From: Rana temporaria
Taxonomy: Eukaryota; Chordata; Amphibia; Anura; Ranidae
Direction: 5' to 3'
Assembly (NCBI RefSeq): GCF_905171775.1
Contig: NC_053496.1
Location: forward strand, 180,949,759 to 181,013,758
DNA: 64,000 nucleotides
Part shown: positions 52,078 through 62,659 of the stretch, piece after piece
Position numbering within the stretch: the stretch's first letter is position 1
Layout of the letters: each line of letters starts with the position of its first letter
Notes under the pieces: model-generated
Database searches by the model: none
What the model was told of the DNA's origin: nothing
Seen by the model: only the letters and a program-made list of their open reading frames with translations
Program-made: the position numbers and the translations under genes

Positions 52078-53304
52078 ATGCCGCGTACACACGATCGTTT
52101 TTCGGCATGAAAAAAAACGTTGTTTTTCAGCATTGCGAAAAAAACAAAGGGCCGGATTCAAAGAGATTTGCGCATTTATTACGGAGGCGCAGGGCAACGA
52201 TTTTGCCCTGCGCCCCCGCAATTTTTTTGCGCTGCCCTCGATTCACGGAGCACAAGCTCCGTAAATTGCGCGGGCGCACCGTCAAAATGCCCGGCGTAAG
52301 AGCACGCAATTTAAATGATCCCGTAGGGGGCGGGAATCATTTAAATTAGGCGCGTTCCCGCGCCGAGCGTAGAGCGCATGCTCCGTCGGGAAAGTTTCCC
52401 GACGTGCATTGCGGCAAATGACGTCGCAAGGACGTCATTTGCTTCAAAGTGAACGTGAATGGCGTCCAGCGCCATTCACGATTCACTTACGCAAACTACG
52501 TAAAATTCAAATTTCGTGACGCGGGAACGACGGGTATACGTAACATGGGCTGCCTTGCACGAAAACCGCCGTACGTAAACGACGTATATTGCGTACGCAG
52601 GGCGCGCGCAACGCTGTGAATCGGTGTTAGTATGCAATTTGCATACTATACACTGAGCACAACGGGAACGCCACCTAGCGGCCATCGCTAGAATGCAGCC
52701 TAAGATATGCGGGCATAAGAGCCTTATGCCGCGCAGATCTTAGGCTGCAGTCGGCGTAACGAGGTTCCTGAATCAGGAGCACTCGTTACGCCGGGGCAAG
52801 TAAGCAATTGCGCTGTGTAACCTATGGTTACACAGGCGCAATTGCTTCTTGAATCCACCCCAAAGTTTTTCCAACTTCATCATTAAAAGTGATGTTGCCC
52901 ACACACCATCGTTTTTGAAAAATGATGAACAAAGCGCGGTGACGTACAACGCGTACGGCGGCACTCTAAAGGGGAAGTTCTATTTGCCTTTGGGCTGCTT
53001 TTAGCTGATTCCTTGTTAGTAAAAGACGATTCGCGCTTTTTTTGTCTGTTACAGCGTGATGAATGTGCTTACTCCATTATGAATGGTAGTTTTACGAGCG
53101 CTCTCCCGTCTCATAACTTGCTTCTGGGCATGCGCGGGTTTAAAACGTCGTTTTTGCCCACACACGATCATTTTTAACAACAAGAAAAATGACATTTCAG
53201 AAGCCGAAAAACGATGTGAAGCCCACACACGATCATTTTAAATGACGTTTTTAAAAACGTTGTTTTTTTTTTCATGCCGAAAAACGATCGTGTGTACGCG
53301 GCAT
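52078..53304. mobile_element. Mariner-type MITE hosting a nested element
   Basis: The outer 32 bases at each end are perfect inverted repeats (ATGCCGCGTACACACGATCG then TTTTTCGGCATG). A second element sits at 52149-52861. Without it the element would be about 510 bp, close to its relative at 45728-46241. Confidence 0.88.
52149..52861. mobile_element. Nested Harbinger-like MITE (713 bp)
   Basis: Starts GGGCCGGATTCAAAGAG and ends GAATCCACCCC, flanked by AAA (52146-52148 and 52862-52864). Rich in GCGCAAATT/AATTGCGC-type segments. It lies within 52078-53304, so it is younger than that element. Confidence 0.75.
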
Positions 53305-53879
53305 CACAGTTGTTTCTTTTGGCAAGCTCTCGGGTGGTTTATCTCCTTCTTCCAGGTCCAAGCAGTACGGATACCTGGAGGTTTAGATAAACGTAAAGCT
53401 TTCCTTCAATGGTCCCCTTCCTTCTATAGCACCAACATCTTCGGCCATCTCCATTGACCAGCCTGAGCCTCAGGACAGCTCCCAACTGTTCCTGATTTCG
53501 AGGGACTGTCCCTGATTTGGAGCAATGTCCCTCTATCCCTCTTTTCCCATCAGTTTGGTCTGATCCATATAGTTGTGTATAAAATGCACTTTTTATCTTT
53601 CAAAACGTATTCCCAGTGCTAAAACTTTCATCCAATTTCTAAATTGCTGCATTTGTACATTTTAAAAGCCAATATAAAGGAATAGTAGTGGTAAAAAAAA
53701 AGTCCTTGTGGATTTAATTGAATGTTTTTTTGGTTAATTCTACTTTAAGGGGGTGTGGCAAAGGGTATGTCCTATGCCTACATACATTTGTTAGTAGGTG
53801 TCCCTCATTCCCATTGAAAATGTTGGGAGGTATGGCTTCAGGTATAATGATTTGCCAGCCTGGGAGTCAGCCATCTCCA
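53305..53879. other. Unannotated intergenic stretch
   Basis: No gene or repeat family recognised beyond short A/T tracts. Confidence 0.4.
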
Positions 53880-54085
53880 TTGGTTAGCCTAGGTGTCAGC
53901 CATCTCCATGGGCCTGCCTGGGTGTGAGCCATCTCCATGGGCCAGCCTGGGCGTGAGCCATCTCCATGGGCCAGCCTGGGCATGAGCCATCTCCATGGGC
54001 CTGCCTGAGTGTGAGCCATCTCCATGGGCCAGCCTGGGCATGAGCCATCTCCATGGGCCAGCTTGGGCGTGAGCCATCTCCACGG
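53880..54085. repeat. 29-bp minisatellite
   Basis: About seven units of GAGCCATCTCCATGGGCCAG plus CCTGGGCGT. Because 29 is not a multiple of three, a frame through it repeats every 29 codons; this explains the repetitive minus-strand frames here. Confidence 0.92.
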
Positions 54086-54354
54086 GATTTATTGGCAGGT
54101 TTTTGCCCCAAACAAAGAGTGGAGGTGTGGTCAGCAGAGGCATCCATAACGAAAGCAATGCCGTCTTGGTAGGTACCATGACACACTAGTTTTGAAGAAA
54201 CAACGCTCAAGTATCTCCTTTCAATATGGACACCTCTTCTGACTTCACCTCTAGTCCTTCATTGAGATAAAAGTATGTAGGTCAGATGTGGCCTACGTGC
54301 CATAGTTTGGAGACCCCATGCTCTCTACTGCAACCCTGGAACTAGTCCCCTTAA

Positions 54355-54838
54355 AGGGGTGTTCCAGGCATTTTTAATGTTTATTAAAAGTCAGCAGCTA
54401 CAAAAAGTGTAGCTGCTGGCTTTTAATAAACATACACTTACCTGTTCCAGCGACGTGCCACTGGGAGCTTCGTTCGGGTCCCCCCCTTCACCGCCCGTGC
54501 CTCCACTGCAACTATGGGCACCCGGCTGTGACAGCTTTCGGCTTCACGGCCGGGAACCCACTGCACATGCACGAGCGGCGCTGCACCATCCGGTTGGACA
54601 GGCGATCGCCTGGGACCTGTCACGTGTCCCAGGCGATCGCCTACAGGGAGGGGCTGCCAAAAGGCGATTAAGTTATTTGCCTTTGCAGCCCCTCGGCGGA
54701 AAGGAGGAAGTAGGACAGGAAGTCCCACTCCTCCTGAAGCCCCCACTCCCCCCCCCAAAAAAATACATTGCAAATGTGGCATGCAAGGGGGCGAGGAGTG
54801 GATTAAGCGGAAGTTCCATTTTTGGGTGGACCTCCGCT
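54355..54838. mobile_element. TTAA-type MITE (484 bp)
   Basis: TTAA at 54351-54354 and 54839-54842. Ends AGGGGTGTTCCAGGC and GGGTGGACCTCCGCT; the right end matches the 56135 and 61802 elements. Has a GCAGCTACAAAAAGTGTAGCTGC hairpin near 54403. Confidence 0.72.
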
Positions 54839-54843
54839 TTAAT

Positions 54844-55149
54844 ATTGTCTGTGAATGTTTTCATTTATCCAGGTCCTGGTAGAGCTGGCAATAGTCACAT
54901 TCAACTGGACGTCAACAGTCAGCTCCAATGAGTGTTCCTCACTAGAAATGAAGGTGTGGCTTGGGTAAGCTATGAAAAACCTCAACATCACAAAACAGAC
55001 CCAGCTGAATGTGACTATTAGGACATGGGAACGCTACAGCAGAAGGTGAGTGGGAACAAGAGAGAGAGGACTGAGCAGCAGAGGATCAGCAGAGCTGGGT
55101 AACCGAAGCAGGAGAAACCAGCAATGTCACAGGTGGCGTGCAGCACATG
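54844..55149. other. Unannotated intergenic stretch
   Basis: GCTGGCAATAGTCACATTCA (54884) and GCTGAATGTGACTATT (55003) form an inverted repeat around about 100 bp. Nothing else recognised. Confidence 0.4.
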
Positions 55150-55530
55150 AGCAATAAAGTGGGGGGTGAGCGGGGAGTGGAGGATCAGCAAACCAAAGGG
55201 TTAGCAGAGCTGAGAGTTATTACTAAGTGGGGGATCAGCAGAGCTGGGGGGTTACCACTGAGCAAAGGATCAACAGATCTGGGGAGGTTACCACTGAGTG
55301 GAGGATCAGCAGAGCTGGGGGTTACCGCTAAGCAGAGGATCAGCAGAGCTGGGGGTTACCACTGAGCAGAGGATCAGCAGAGCTGGGGAGGTTACCACTG
55401 AGTGGAGGATCAGCAGAGCTGGGGGTTACCACTAAGCAGAGGATCAGCAGAGCTGGGGGTTACCACTGAGTGGAAGATCAGCAGAGCTGGGGGGTTACTA
55501 CTGAGCGTAGGATCTGCTGAATGAGGGTAC
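55150..55530. repeat. About 33-bp minisatellite
   Basis: About ten units of GAGGATCAGCAGAGCTGGGG plus GTTACCACTGAGC with small length changes. Confidence 0.9.
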
Positions 55531-55859
55531 TAATCAACTGGGGATCTGTGAAGCAGGGTACTAATTATCCAATACAAGTATTAAAACCCCAAAACAAAAT
55601 ATTTCAGCCAGTGCCAAGGCAAGGTCCCTCAGTACTCAAGACAAAAAAGTCAGTTTCCCCTCCATGAGCTTTAAACTATATCACCAGCATATGTTGCACG
55701 TCCTGCACTTTCTGCTTCTCCTCCTTTCCAAGTTGGCTGCCTCTTCTGCCTACCCCTTGGTATGGCTTATAAGGCCTTAAACGGGGTTAGTTTTCTTCCA
55801 TCTCCCATCATTTGGTGATACTGCAAGTACCACACTTCCTGTCCTAGGGTGACAACACT

Positions 55860-56757
55860 CATACATTGTACTGCATCTGTAATACAATGTTGTCCTGTGA
55901 GGGCATGAAGTCTGTCAGGACTACAGAACATCTTCCCTGAGCAGGATTCAGGTCAAAGCCGTGTGCAGTACCACGTTTGGCCTGAGGTGGGTGGGGGGGC
56001 GCCGGAGCAGAGCCGATCGGAAAGACACAAATACTCAGTTTCCAAGGCGTCCTCTGGCCTTTCCGGCTGTTTCCGAGGCTGTCCGTGCCCTCCCACCTCT
56101 GGCCGCATGCGGTATTGCATGCCATTGACTTTAAAGCGGAGGTTCACCCTAAAAACAATTTTATAACATTACATTGTGCTCAATCTCGACATTGACAGTA
56201 CGCTGATGTTTTTTCTTTTTTTTTTGCCGTACATACCGTTGTATCGCTATTTCCCCCCCCCCCCCCCCCGGCTTCCGGGTAGTGGCTCCTGCGGGAGTGG
56301 GCTTTCCTATGCACAGGCTAAGTGATTGACGTGATGACAAAAGCTTCCCCCGGCGCATAAGGCGCGTCACGTGTTGCCGAAAGAAGCTGAACTGCAAATC
56401 GGCGCCTGCGCACAGACGTTCGGCTTCTTTCGGCAACTCGTGACACGCCTTATGCGCCGGGAGGAAGCTTTTGTCATCACGTCAATCACTTAGCCTGTGC
56501 ATAGGAACGCCCACTCCCGCAGGAGCCACTACCCGGAAGCCGGCGGGGAAAATAGCGATACAACGGTATGTACGGCGAAAAAAAATTAAATAAATCAGCG
56601 TACTGTCAATGTTGAGAGTGAGCACAATGTAATGTTAGAAAATTGTTTTTAGGGTGAACCTCCGCTTTAAGGGGGAAACTCGCTTTGATATGGGAGTACT
56701 TTGGATTACAAGCATTCTCCTGGAACTGATTATGCTCGTAAACCAAGGTTCCACTTG
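55860..56757. mobile_element. Mariner-type MITE hosting a palindromic element
   Basis: The right end GAACCAAGG-type sequence (AACCAAGGTTCCACTTG) and the GGTATTGCATGCCATTGAC and GAAACTCGCTTTGATATG segments match 14276-14732 in reverse orientation. The left boundary is uncertain. It is split by the element at 56135-56666. Confidence 0.6.
56135..56666. mobile_element. Near-perfect palindromic TTAA-type MITE (532 bp)
   Basis: TTAA at 56131-56134 and 56667-56670. Left and right halves are inverted copies over almost their full length (AGCGGAGGTTCACCC ... GGGTGAACCTCCGCT), with a short centre near 56400 and a C run in the left arm only. Such a structure should fold into a long hairpin. Confidence 0.88.
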
Positions 56758-57599
56758 AAGAGGAATCTAGGAGACAGCTATAACCGACAAAGAAAAAGTC
56801 AGCTCAATTGGCCAACTACTGAAATAACAGTGATACTCTGATCAAAACGTTCATAACGGGATCACGGTTTCTTGGTATCCAAGGTGAAGAACGATCATAA
56901 TCTGAATATACATGTAGAGGGCAAGACCTGGAGATGGTTTTGAATTCGGAATTTTGGAATTCGGAATTTTTGGTGGTATCTAAGGCAAGGAACAATCAAT
57001 CTGAATAGAGATGCAAGTGTCATGACCTGTAGATGTTTTGAATATGAGGAACTTTGGTGGTTGGGTTTCAGATGTTGGTTAGGTCCACCAAACCCAGTGA
57101 CAGATGGGGAAGGGCATGAGTAGCAGAAGCAAATATGCTGTCTGCTATACAATGTACAGAGATAGGCAAAGTGCCCATCTATGTATGCTTACTTAGAGTT
57201 GGTCTTAATTACCACCAGTTTCGTTACCTACAAATTGGAGGCAATTCTTTTTGAACTTGGTGTAGCCATACCACCACTTTGTAAAATTTAGGACTGGATA
57301 AAAACAGACTGGGGATCTGGAGATATCAGATTGGTGGTGTAGATGGGGGAACAGGACTGGTCACAGGAATTCAGCTTGAGGCACCTCAACGAAGATTACC
57401 CCGGGGGGGGGGTGACTTTCAGAACAAACCCAGTTTGCTACAACGAAAACAGAAGTTGACGCTGTATTTTCCAAAACTACTCCTCGCACCCCCCACAGAG
57501 AAGAAGCTCCATCCACTTTTGCGCCATTTATTTTATTTTGCCAGACAGGAAGGAAGACACATAAGATACAATCAGCCAAGTACAATATACATTATATAG
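56758..57599. other. Unannotated stretch
   Basis: Several inverted AATTCGGAATTTTGG-type short repeats near 56942-56968. No gene recognised. Confidence 0.4.
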
Positions 57600-58360
57600 A
57601 AACTGACTCTTTATTATTAGGAATATAACACATAAAATCGGTGAACATTTATAAGAGCGGGGCAAGCCAAGAATTAAAAATTTCTACTCTTCACAAAAAA
57701 AAAAAAAAAAAGAATATATACTGTATATCTTCGATCGTGCCTTCATATTGAACTCATGTGCGCGTTATACTTATATAGCACATCGTCAAAGGAAAAACAT
57801 CATAATTTCTTGTGTCCCCATTCGAGGTATTCCCTTCCTGTGCTGGAGGCCACAGAGGAAGTAAATGGAAAACTCTTTATTGGGAACAGACGATAAAACC
57901 ACAATAGGGGGGTCCATGCCTAACAAAAAATGTTGGCTGGAATCTTCTCTCTATACATAGATATATGGAAAAATAGCGCAGCATTGGCCATCAAGAGCTT
58001 ACCCTAACTTATGGAAACGTACGCTTTTAAAAACACATGAACATTGGTTGACACCTCCTATTTCAGTCTGAGTCGATGTCCATCAGTGCGGGCACGATAT
58101 GCACAAGTGTCAAAGCTTTACAGTAGATACCCAAGAGTAAAAAGCGTTACCGAGTACTGACACCTACATTCCCCATAATCACACATCTACTGGTTGAACC
58201 AAGAAGACTCGTCCTGATGGAGAGGGCCATTGTCAAACAATTCTGAGCACTACCAGAAGATGATAAATATGATGCAGATGATGAGCTATCTAGGGAAGCA
58301 TCCTCACGGAATAAAAATGGCTTCTGTTCCATGCGAGTCCTGAGATGGTCAAATTCTTGG
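57600..58360 (-). CDS. Possible terminal exon and 3' UTR of an unidentified gene
   Basis: On the minus strand a frame ends at 58147 with WLQEFDHLRTRMEQKPFLFR, a Ser-rich run (DSSSSASYLSSSGSAQ) and a TSRCVIMGNVGVSTR end. About 530 bp further on, AATAAA occurs at 57615-57610, as expected for a poly(A) site. The composition is unlike the surrounding repeats. I do not recognise the protein. The 5' side runs straight into the 39-bp minisatellite, so no acceptor can be placed. A non-coding origin is equally possible. Confidence 0.3.
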
Positions 58361-59010
58361 AGCCAACCACTAGTGTGAATTCTAGTGAACCATTTTTGGA
58401 GTCAACCACTGGTGTGAATACTAGTACTAGTGAACCCTTTCTGGAGCCAACCACTAGTGTGAATTTGGTGAACCGTTTCTGGAGTCTACCACTGGTGTGA
58501 ATACTAGTACTAATACTAGTGAACCCTTTCTGGAGCCAACCACTGGTGTGATTTTTGGTGAATTGTTTCTGGAGCCAACCACTGGTGTGAATTCTGGTAA
58601 AACATTTCTGGAGCCAACCACTGGTGTGAATACTTGTACTAATACTAGTGAACCCTTTCTGGAGCCAACCACTGGTGTGAATTCTGGTGAACTGTTTCTG
58701 GAGCCAACCACTGGTGTGAATTCTGGTAAAACGTTTCTGGAGCCAACCACTGGTGTGAATTCTGGTAAAACGTTTCTGGAGCCAACCACTGGTGTGAATT
58801 CTGGTAAAACGTTTCTGGAGCCAACCACTGGTGTGAATACTTGTACTAATACTAGTGAACCCTTTCTGGAGCCAACCACTGGTGTGGATTCTGGTAAAAC
58901 ATTTCTGGAGCCAACCACTGGTGTGGATTCTGGTAAAACATTTCTGGAGCCAACCACTGGTGTGAATTCTGGTAAAACGTTTCTGGAGCCAACCACTGGT
59001 GTGGATTAAT
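58361..59010. repeat. 39-bp minisatellite, first block
   Basis: About 16 units of GGAGCCAACCACTGGTGTGA plus ATTCTGGTAAAACGTTTCT, with longer units containing ACTAGTACTAATACTAGTGA. The 39-bp unit is a multiple of three and lacks stops in several frames, so long repetitive frames (FLEPTTGVNSGKT) appear on both strands. Confidence 0.92.
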
Positions 59011-59013
59011 GTA

Positions 59014-59428
59014 GGGCCGCGTATTCACGACCGGTCCATCCGATGAGAATGGTCCGACGGACCATTTTCATCGGTTCACCGCTGAAGCAGACTGATGTGC
59101 GTACACACCATCAGTTCAAAAACCGATCGGGTCAGAACGCGGTGACGTTAAACACAACGACGTGCTGAAAAAAAAACGAAGTTTAATGCTTCCAAGCATG
59201 CGTCGACTTGATTCTGAGCATGCGCGGGTTTTGAACCGATGCTTTTGTGTACTAACCATCAGTTTGGACCTATCGGTCAGCGGTCCATTGGTTCGATTTT
59301 AAAGCAAGTTCTCTAATTTTTGTCCGAAGGACAAAAGACCGATGGGGCGTACACACGGACGGTTTGGACCGATGAAACTGAACTTCGGTCCGTTTTCATC
59401 GGTTTGGACCGATGGTGTGTACGCGGCC
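59014..59428. mobile_element. Mariner-type MITE inside the 39-bp minisatellite
   Basis: Starts GGGCCGCGTATTCACGACCG and ends GATGGTGTGTACGCGGCC. TA at 59012-59013 and TG (eroded TA) at 59429-59430. The standard unit reads GGTAAAACG here, giving the pre-insertion TA. Confidence 0.78.
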
Positions 59429-59430
59429 TG

Positions 59431-60085
59431 AAACGTTTCTGGAGCCAACCACTGGTGTGGATTATTGTGAAACGTTTCTGGAGCCAACCACTGATGTGGA
59501 TTATGGTGAAACATTTCTGGATCCAACCACTGGTGTGGATTATTGTGAAACGTTTCTGGAGCCAACCACTGGTGTGGATTATTGTGAAACGTTTCTGGAG
59601 CCAACCACTGGTGTGGATTATGGTGAAACGTTTCTGGATCCAACCACTAGTGTGGATTATGGCCAAACGTTTCTGGATCCAACCACTGGTGTGGATTATG
59701 GTGAAACGTTTCTGGTGCCAACCACTGGTGTGGATTATGGCGAAACATTTCTGGATCCAACCACTGGTGTAGATTATTGTGAAATGTTTCTGGAGCCAAC
59801 CACTGGTGTGGATTATTGTGAAACGTTTCTGGAGCCAACCACTGGTGTGGATTATGGTGAAACGTTTCTGGATCCAACCACTGGTGTGGATTATGGTGGA
59901 ACGTTTCTGGAGCCAACCACTGGTGTGGATTATGGTGAAACGTTTCTGGATCCAACCACTAGTGTGGATTATGGTGAAACATTTCTGGATCCAACCACTG
60001 GTGTGAATTCTAGTGAACCGTTTCTGGATCCAACCACTAGTGTGAATTCTGGTGAACGGTTTCTGGAGCCAATCACTGGTGAGAA
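59431..60085. repeat. 39-bp minisatellite, second block
   Basis: About 16 to 17 units, mostly with GATTATGGTGAAACG or GATTATTGTGAAACG in place of ATTCTGGTAAAACG. The two blocks were one array before the MITE insertion. Confidence 0.92.
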
Positions 60086-60289
60086 TTTTGGAAAACCGTT
60101 TCCTGTGCTACATCCAATGAATTATGTTCTTTACTCGAACGCTAGAGGGAATCCCAGATGTTTCATAAAGCCTTCCCCTTGCTCACAGTGGTGTATTTTT
60201 CCAAGTTCTTTATGTTTGCTAGGCTCTGAAATATCTTCCCATATGTGAATAGAAACTCTACCCTGCACAGTTCTCAGCTGTGTAACATG

Positions 60290-60420
60290 ATCTGAATTCT
60301 CTGGTGCCAGGCCAAATGTTATGTCCAAAACATTTCCCACACCCTGCGCGTGAAAGCAGCTTCCTCTGGTGCCCAGATCATTCATGTGTGGTGTTACTGG
60401 GACTCTGTGTGGGACCTTCA
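60290..60420 (-). pseudogene. Zinc-finger relic 3' of ZNF6
   Basis: Minus-strand remains reading GCGKCFGHN and neighbouring residues, without the usual second His pair, follow the ZNF6 stop codon. Probably fingers lost from an ancestral longer frame. Confidence 0.45.
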
Positions 60421-60423
60421 TGG

Positions 60424-61418
60424 CTAGGACTGCGCTGTCGCATGCACTAGCTCATGTTTTATAAGCTGAGACTTATCGAGGTAGCTTTTATCGCATTTGG
60501 AGCAAGGGTACGGCTTTATCCCGGTGTGGATCACCTCGTGTCTGGCCAGCGCTGACCTGGCTACAAAGCTTTTACCACACTCTGAACACGAATACTGCAT
60601 ATCTCCCGCATGCCTCCTTTGGTGGGTGACGAGGCTGCTTTTCAGTGTGAAGCCTTTCCCGCACTCGAAGCACCAAAACGGCTTCAATCCGCTATGAACG
60701 CTCCAGTGTCTGTTCAATTCTGATTTACCGGCAAAGCTTTTCCCGCACTCAGAGCATATGTATGGCCTCTCCCCCGAGTGATACCTCTTATGTGCAGTAA
60801 GCTGCGATTTATCCATGAAACACTTCCCGCACTCTGTGCATTCATACGGGCGCTCGCCTGTATGTGACCTCCGGTGTCTGATGAGTTCTGACTTTCGTGG
60901 AAATCCTTTCCCGCAGTCCCCGCAGGAAAACGGAAACTCCCCAGAATGGCTAAACAGGTGTTTACGAAGATCGGAGTTCTGCGAGAAACCTTTCCCGCAC
61001 TCGGTACATTTGAAAGGCCGCTCGCCGACGTGAGTGGTCTGATGTATGTTGAGATGGGTTCTGCGTATGAAGGTTTTCCCGCAGACGGTGCATGAAAACG
61101 GACGCTCTCCTGTGTGGAGCTTCTGATGTCCGCGGAGACTGGACTTCGAGGTGAAGCTTTTGCCGCATTCGGAACAGGAGAATAACTCGTTGCCTCGCTC
61201 TCCAGTCCTCTGGGTCGAAGCGTCTGGTCCTGCGAGAAAATTTACACCCGCTCGGCCTGTGGATGGTCCCTGGCGATTGGAGGGACCTGGAAACCTGTAC
61301 GAATTGTAACGCTTCGGGTGGGAAGTGGAAGTTCTGGAATTACCATCTGCATAGTCATCCAGCTCACCATCAGGAGACAAATCGGGACGTCCTTCCGAAG
61401 TATTTTGGCGTCCATATT
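60424..61418 (-). CDS. ZNF6 terminal exon, 9 C2H2 zinc fingers
   Basis: Starts after a TATTTTTAG acceptor with E-YGRQNTSEGRPDLSPDGEL, the lead typical of these genes but longer and Ser/Arg-rich (RTSTSHPKRYNSYRFPGPSN). Nine regular fingers (FSCSECGKSFTSKSS... to YPCSKCDKSYLDKS...) use TGERPF-like linkers with variants (HVGERPF, HSGEFPF, HSGLKPF, HAGDMQY). It ends HELVHATAQS. All fingers keep both Cys and both His. No KRAB, box or acidic exon was found in the 2.5 kb to its right, so they lie beyond the window or are absent. The nearest relatives are not the other five. Confidence 0.9.
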
Positions 61419-61797
61419 CTAAAAATATAAAAATCAAATTTTCGTTAAAGCTTTAGTATAATCCATGTGTATCATGCCTTTCCCTTGTCCCCCTCCCCCC
61501 AAACATGCAATTCAATTTTCCAATAAAATTATTAATAAAACAGCTCAAGATCCAATTATGTATTTTACGGTACTTTCTGCTGGTCTGTGCTCTATAGTAA
61601 GATTGTGTTTGGTGGGAGGGGAGGGGCCAGCAGGCTTCTGTAAACATCAGAATACAGGGCCTAGAAAGTTAAATAAAAGAACACATCTCTGGCATCCCTT
61701 TAGACATGCATCTCCGCTGGTCACTGGATTCTACAGACTTTAGCTATGCAATCTATTGATCATTTTGGGAGTGTAATAACACAATTAATCGTGATCA
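61419..61797. other. Intronic stretch upstream of the ZNF6 exon
   Basis: No exon or repeat family recognised. The minus-strand side near 61420-61440 is the T-rich acceptor tract. Confidence 0.4.
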
Positions 61798-61801
61798 TTA
61801 A

Positions 61802-62581
61802 AGCGGAGTTCCACCGTAAAGTGGAACTTCCGCTCATCTGATTCCCCCCCCCCCCCCTCCAGTGTCACAATTGGCACCTTTCGGGGGGGGGGGGGGGACA
61901 GGATACCTGTCTTTCACAGGTATCCTTTTCCACTTCCTGGAGCCTCAGCAGCGGATATTGGTGTCACGGCTGGGGCTCCCTCCTCCGGCCGCCAGGCCAG
62001 TAGGAAAAAAGGGAGTGGGACTTGTGCATGTGCAGTAGGGTTCCCGGCCTGGAGCCTAAAGGATACACTGCCAGGTACCCTTACCCGCAATGTCAGCACC
62101 CAACAGCTGATGGAAACATCAGCTGCGGGTGCCGACATCGCTGGACTCCAGGACAGGCAAGTGTCCTCAGTGCCGATCCTGACCTCCCTGGGGCCCTAAG
62201 CAAAATTACATGTCACATTTAAGTTTAGAAGTGGGGGGGCTGCCGAAAATTACATGTCACATTAAAGTTGAGAAGCGGGGGGAGGGGGTGCTCTGCTATC
62301 GGAACAGACATCTTACATTAAAGTGAAACGCCGGGGATGCTGATTTCTTACCTCTTCTCCCATGCAGCCAGCGAGTTGAGGGGCCGAAAATGACTTCTCA
62401 CCAGGCGGGGCCTCTAGTAATTTGGGGGGGGGGGGCCTGCAGCTTTGCGGGGCCCTAAGCGGCTTGCATAGTGAGCCTATAGGGTGGATCGGCCCTGAGT
62501 GTCCCATTATTAAAATCCAGCAGCTGCAGTATCTGTAGCTGCTGGTTTTTAATAAAAAAAAAAATTGGGCGGAACACCGCT
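61802..62581. mobile_element. TTAA-type MITE (780 bp)
   Basis: TTAA at 61798-61801 and 62582-62585. Ends AGCGGAGTTCCACCG and GGGCGGAACACCGCT. Contains G and C homopolymer runs (61846-61893, 62425) and a duplicated AAAATTACATGTCACATT segment at about 62201 and 62247. Confidence 0.78.
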
Positions 62582-62659
62582 TTAAAGTCTGCACCATCCA
62601 AAGACCACCAGGGAGGAGCATGCACATCTAAAGGGATGCCAGGGATGTGTTTTTTTATA

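Noticed and set aside
53889..54210. Repetitive minus-strand frames (AHAQAGPWRWL...)
   Set aside because: Explained by the 29-bp minisatellite, which cycles through all frames.
59412..60248. 278-codon plus-strand frame with FLEPTTGVDYGET repeats
   Set aside because: The 39-bp unit is a multiple of three and is open in several frames on both strands; the frame starts inside an inserted MITE.
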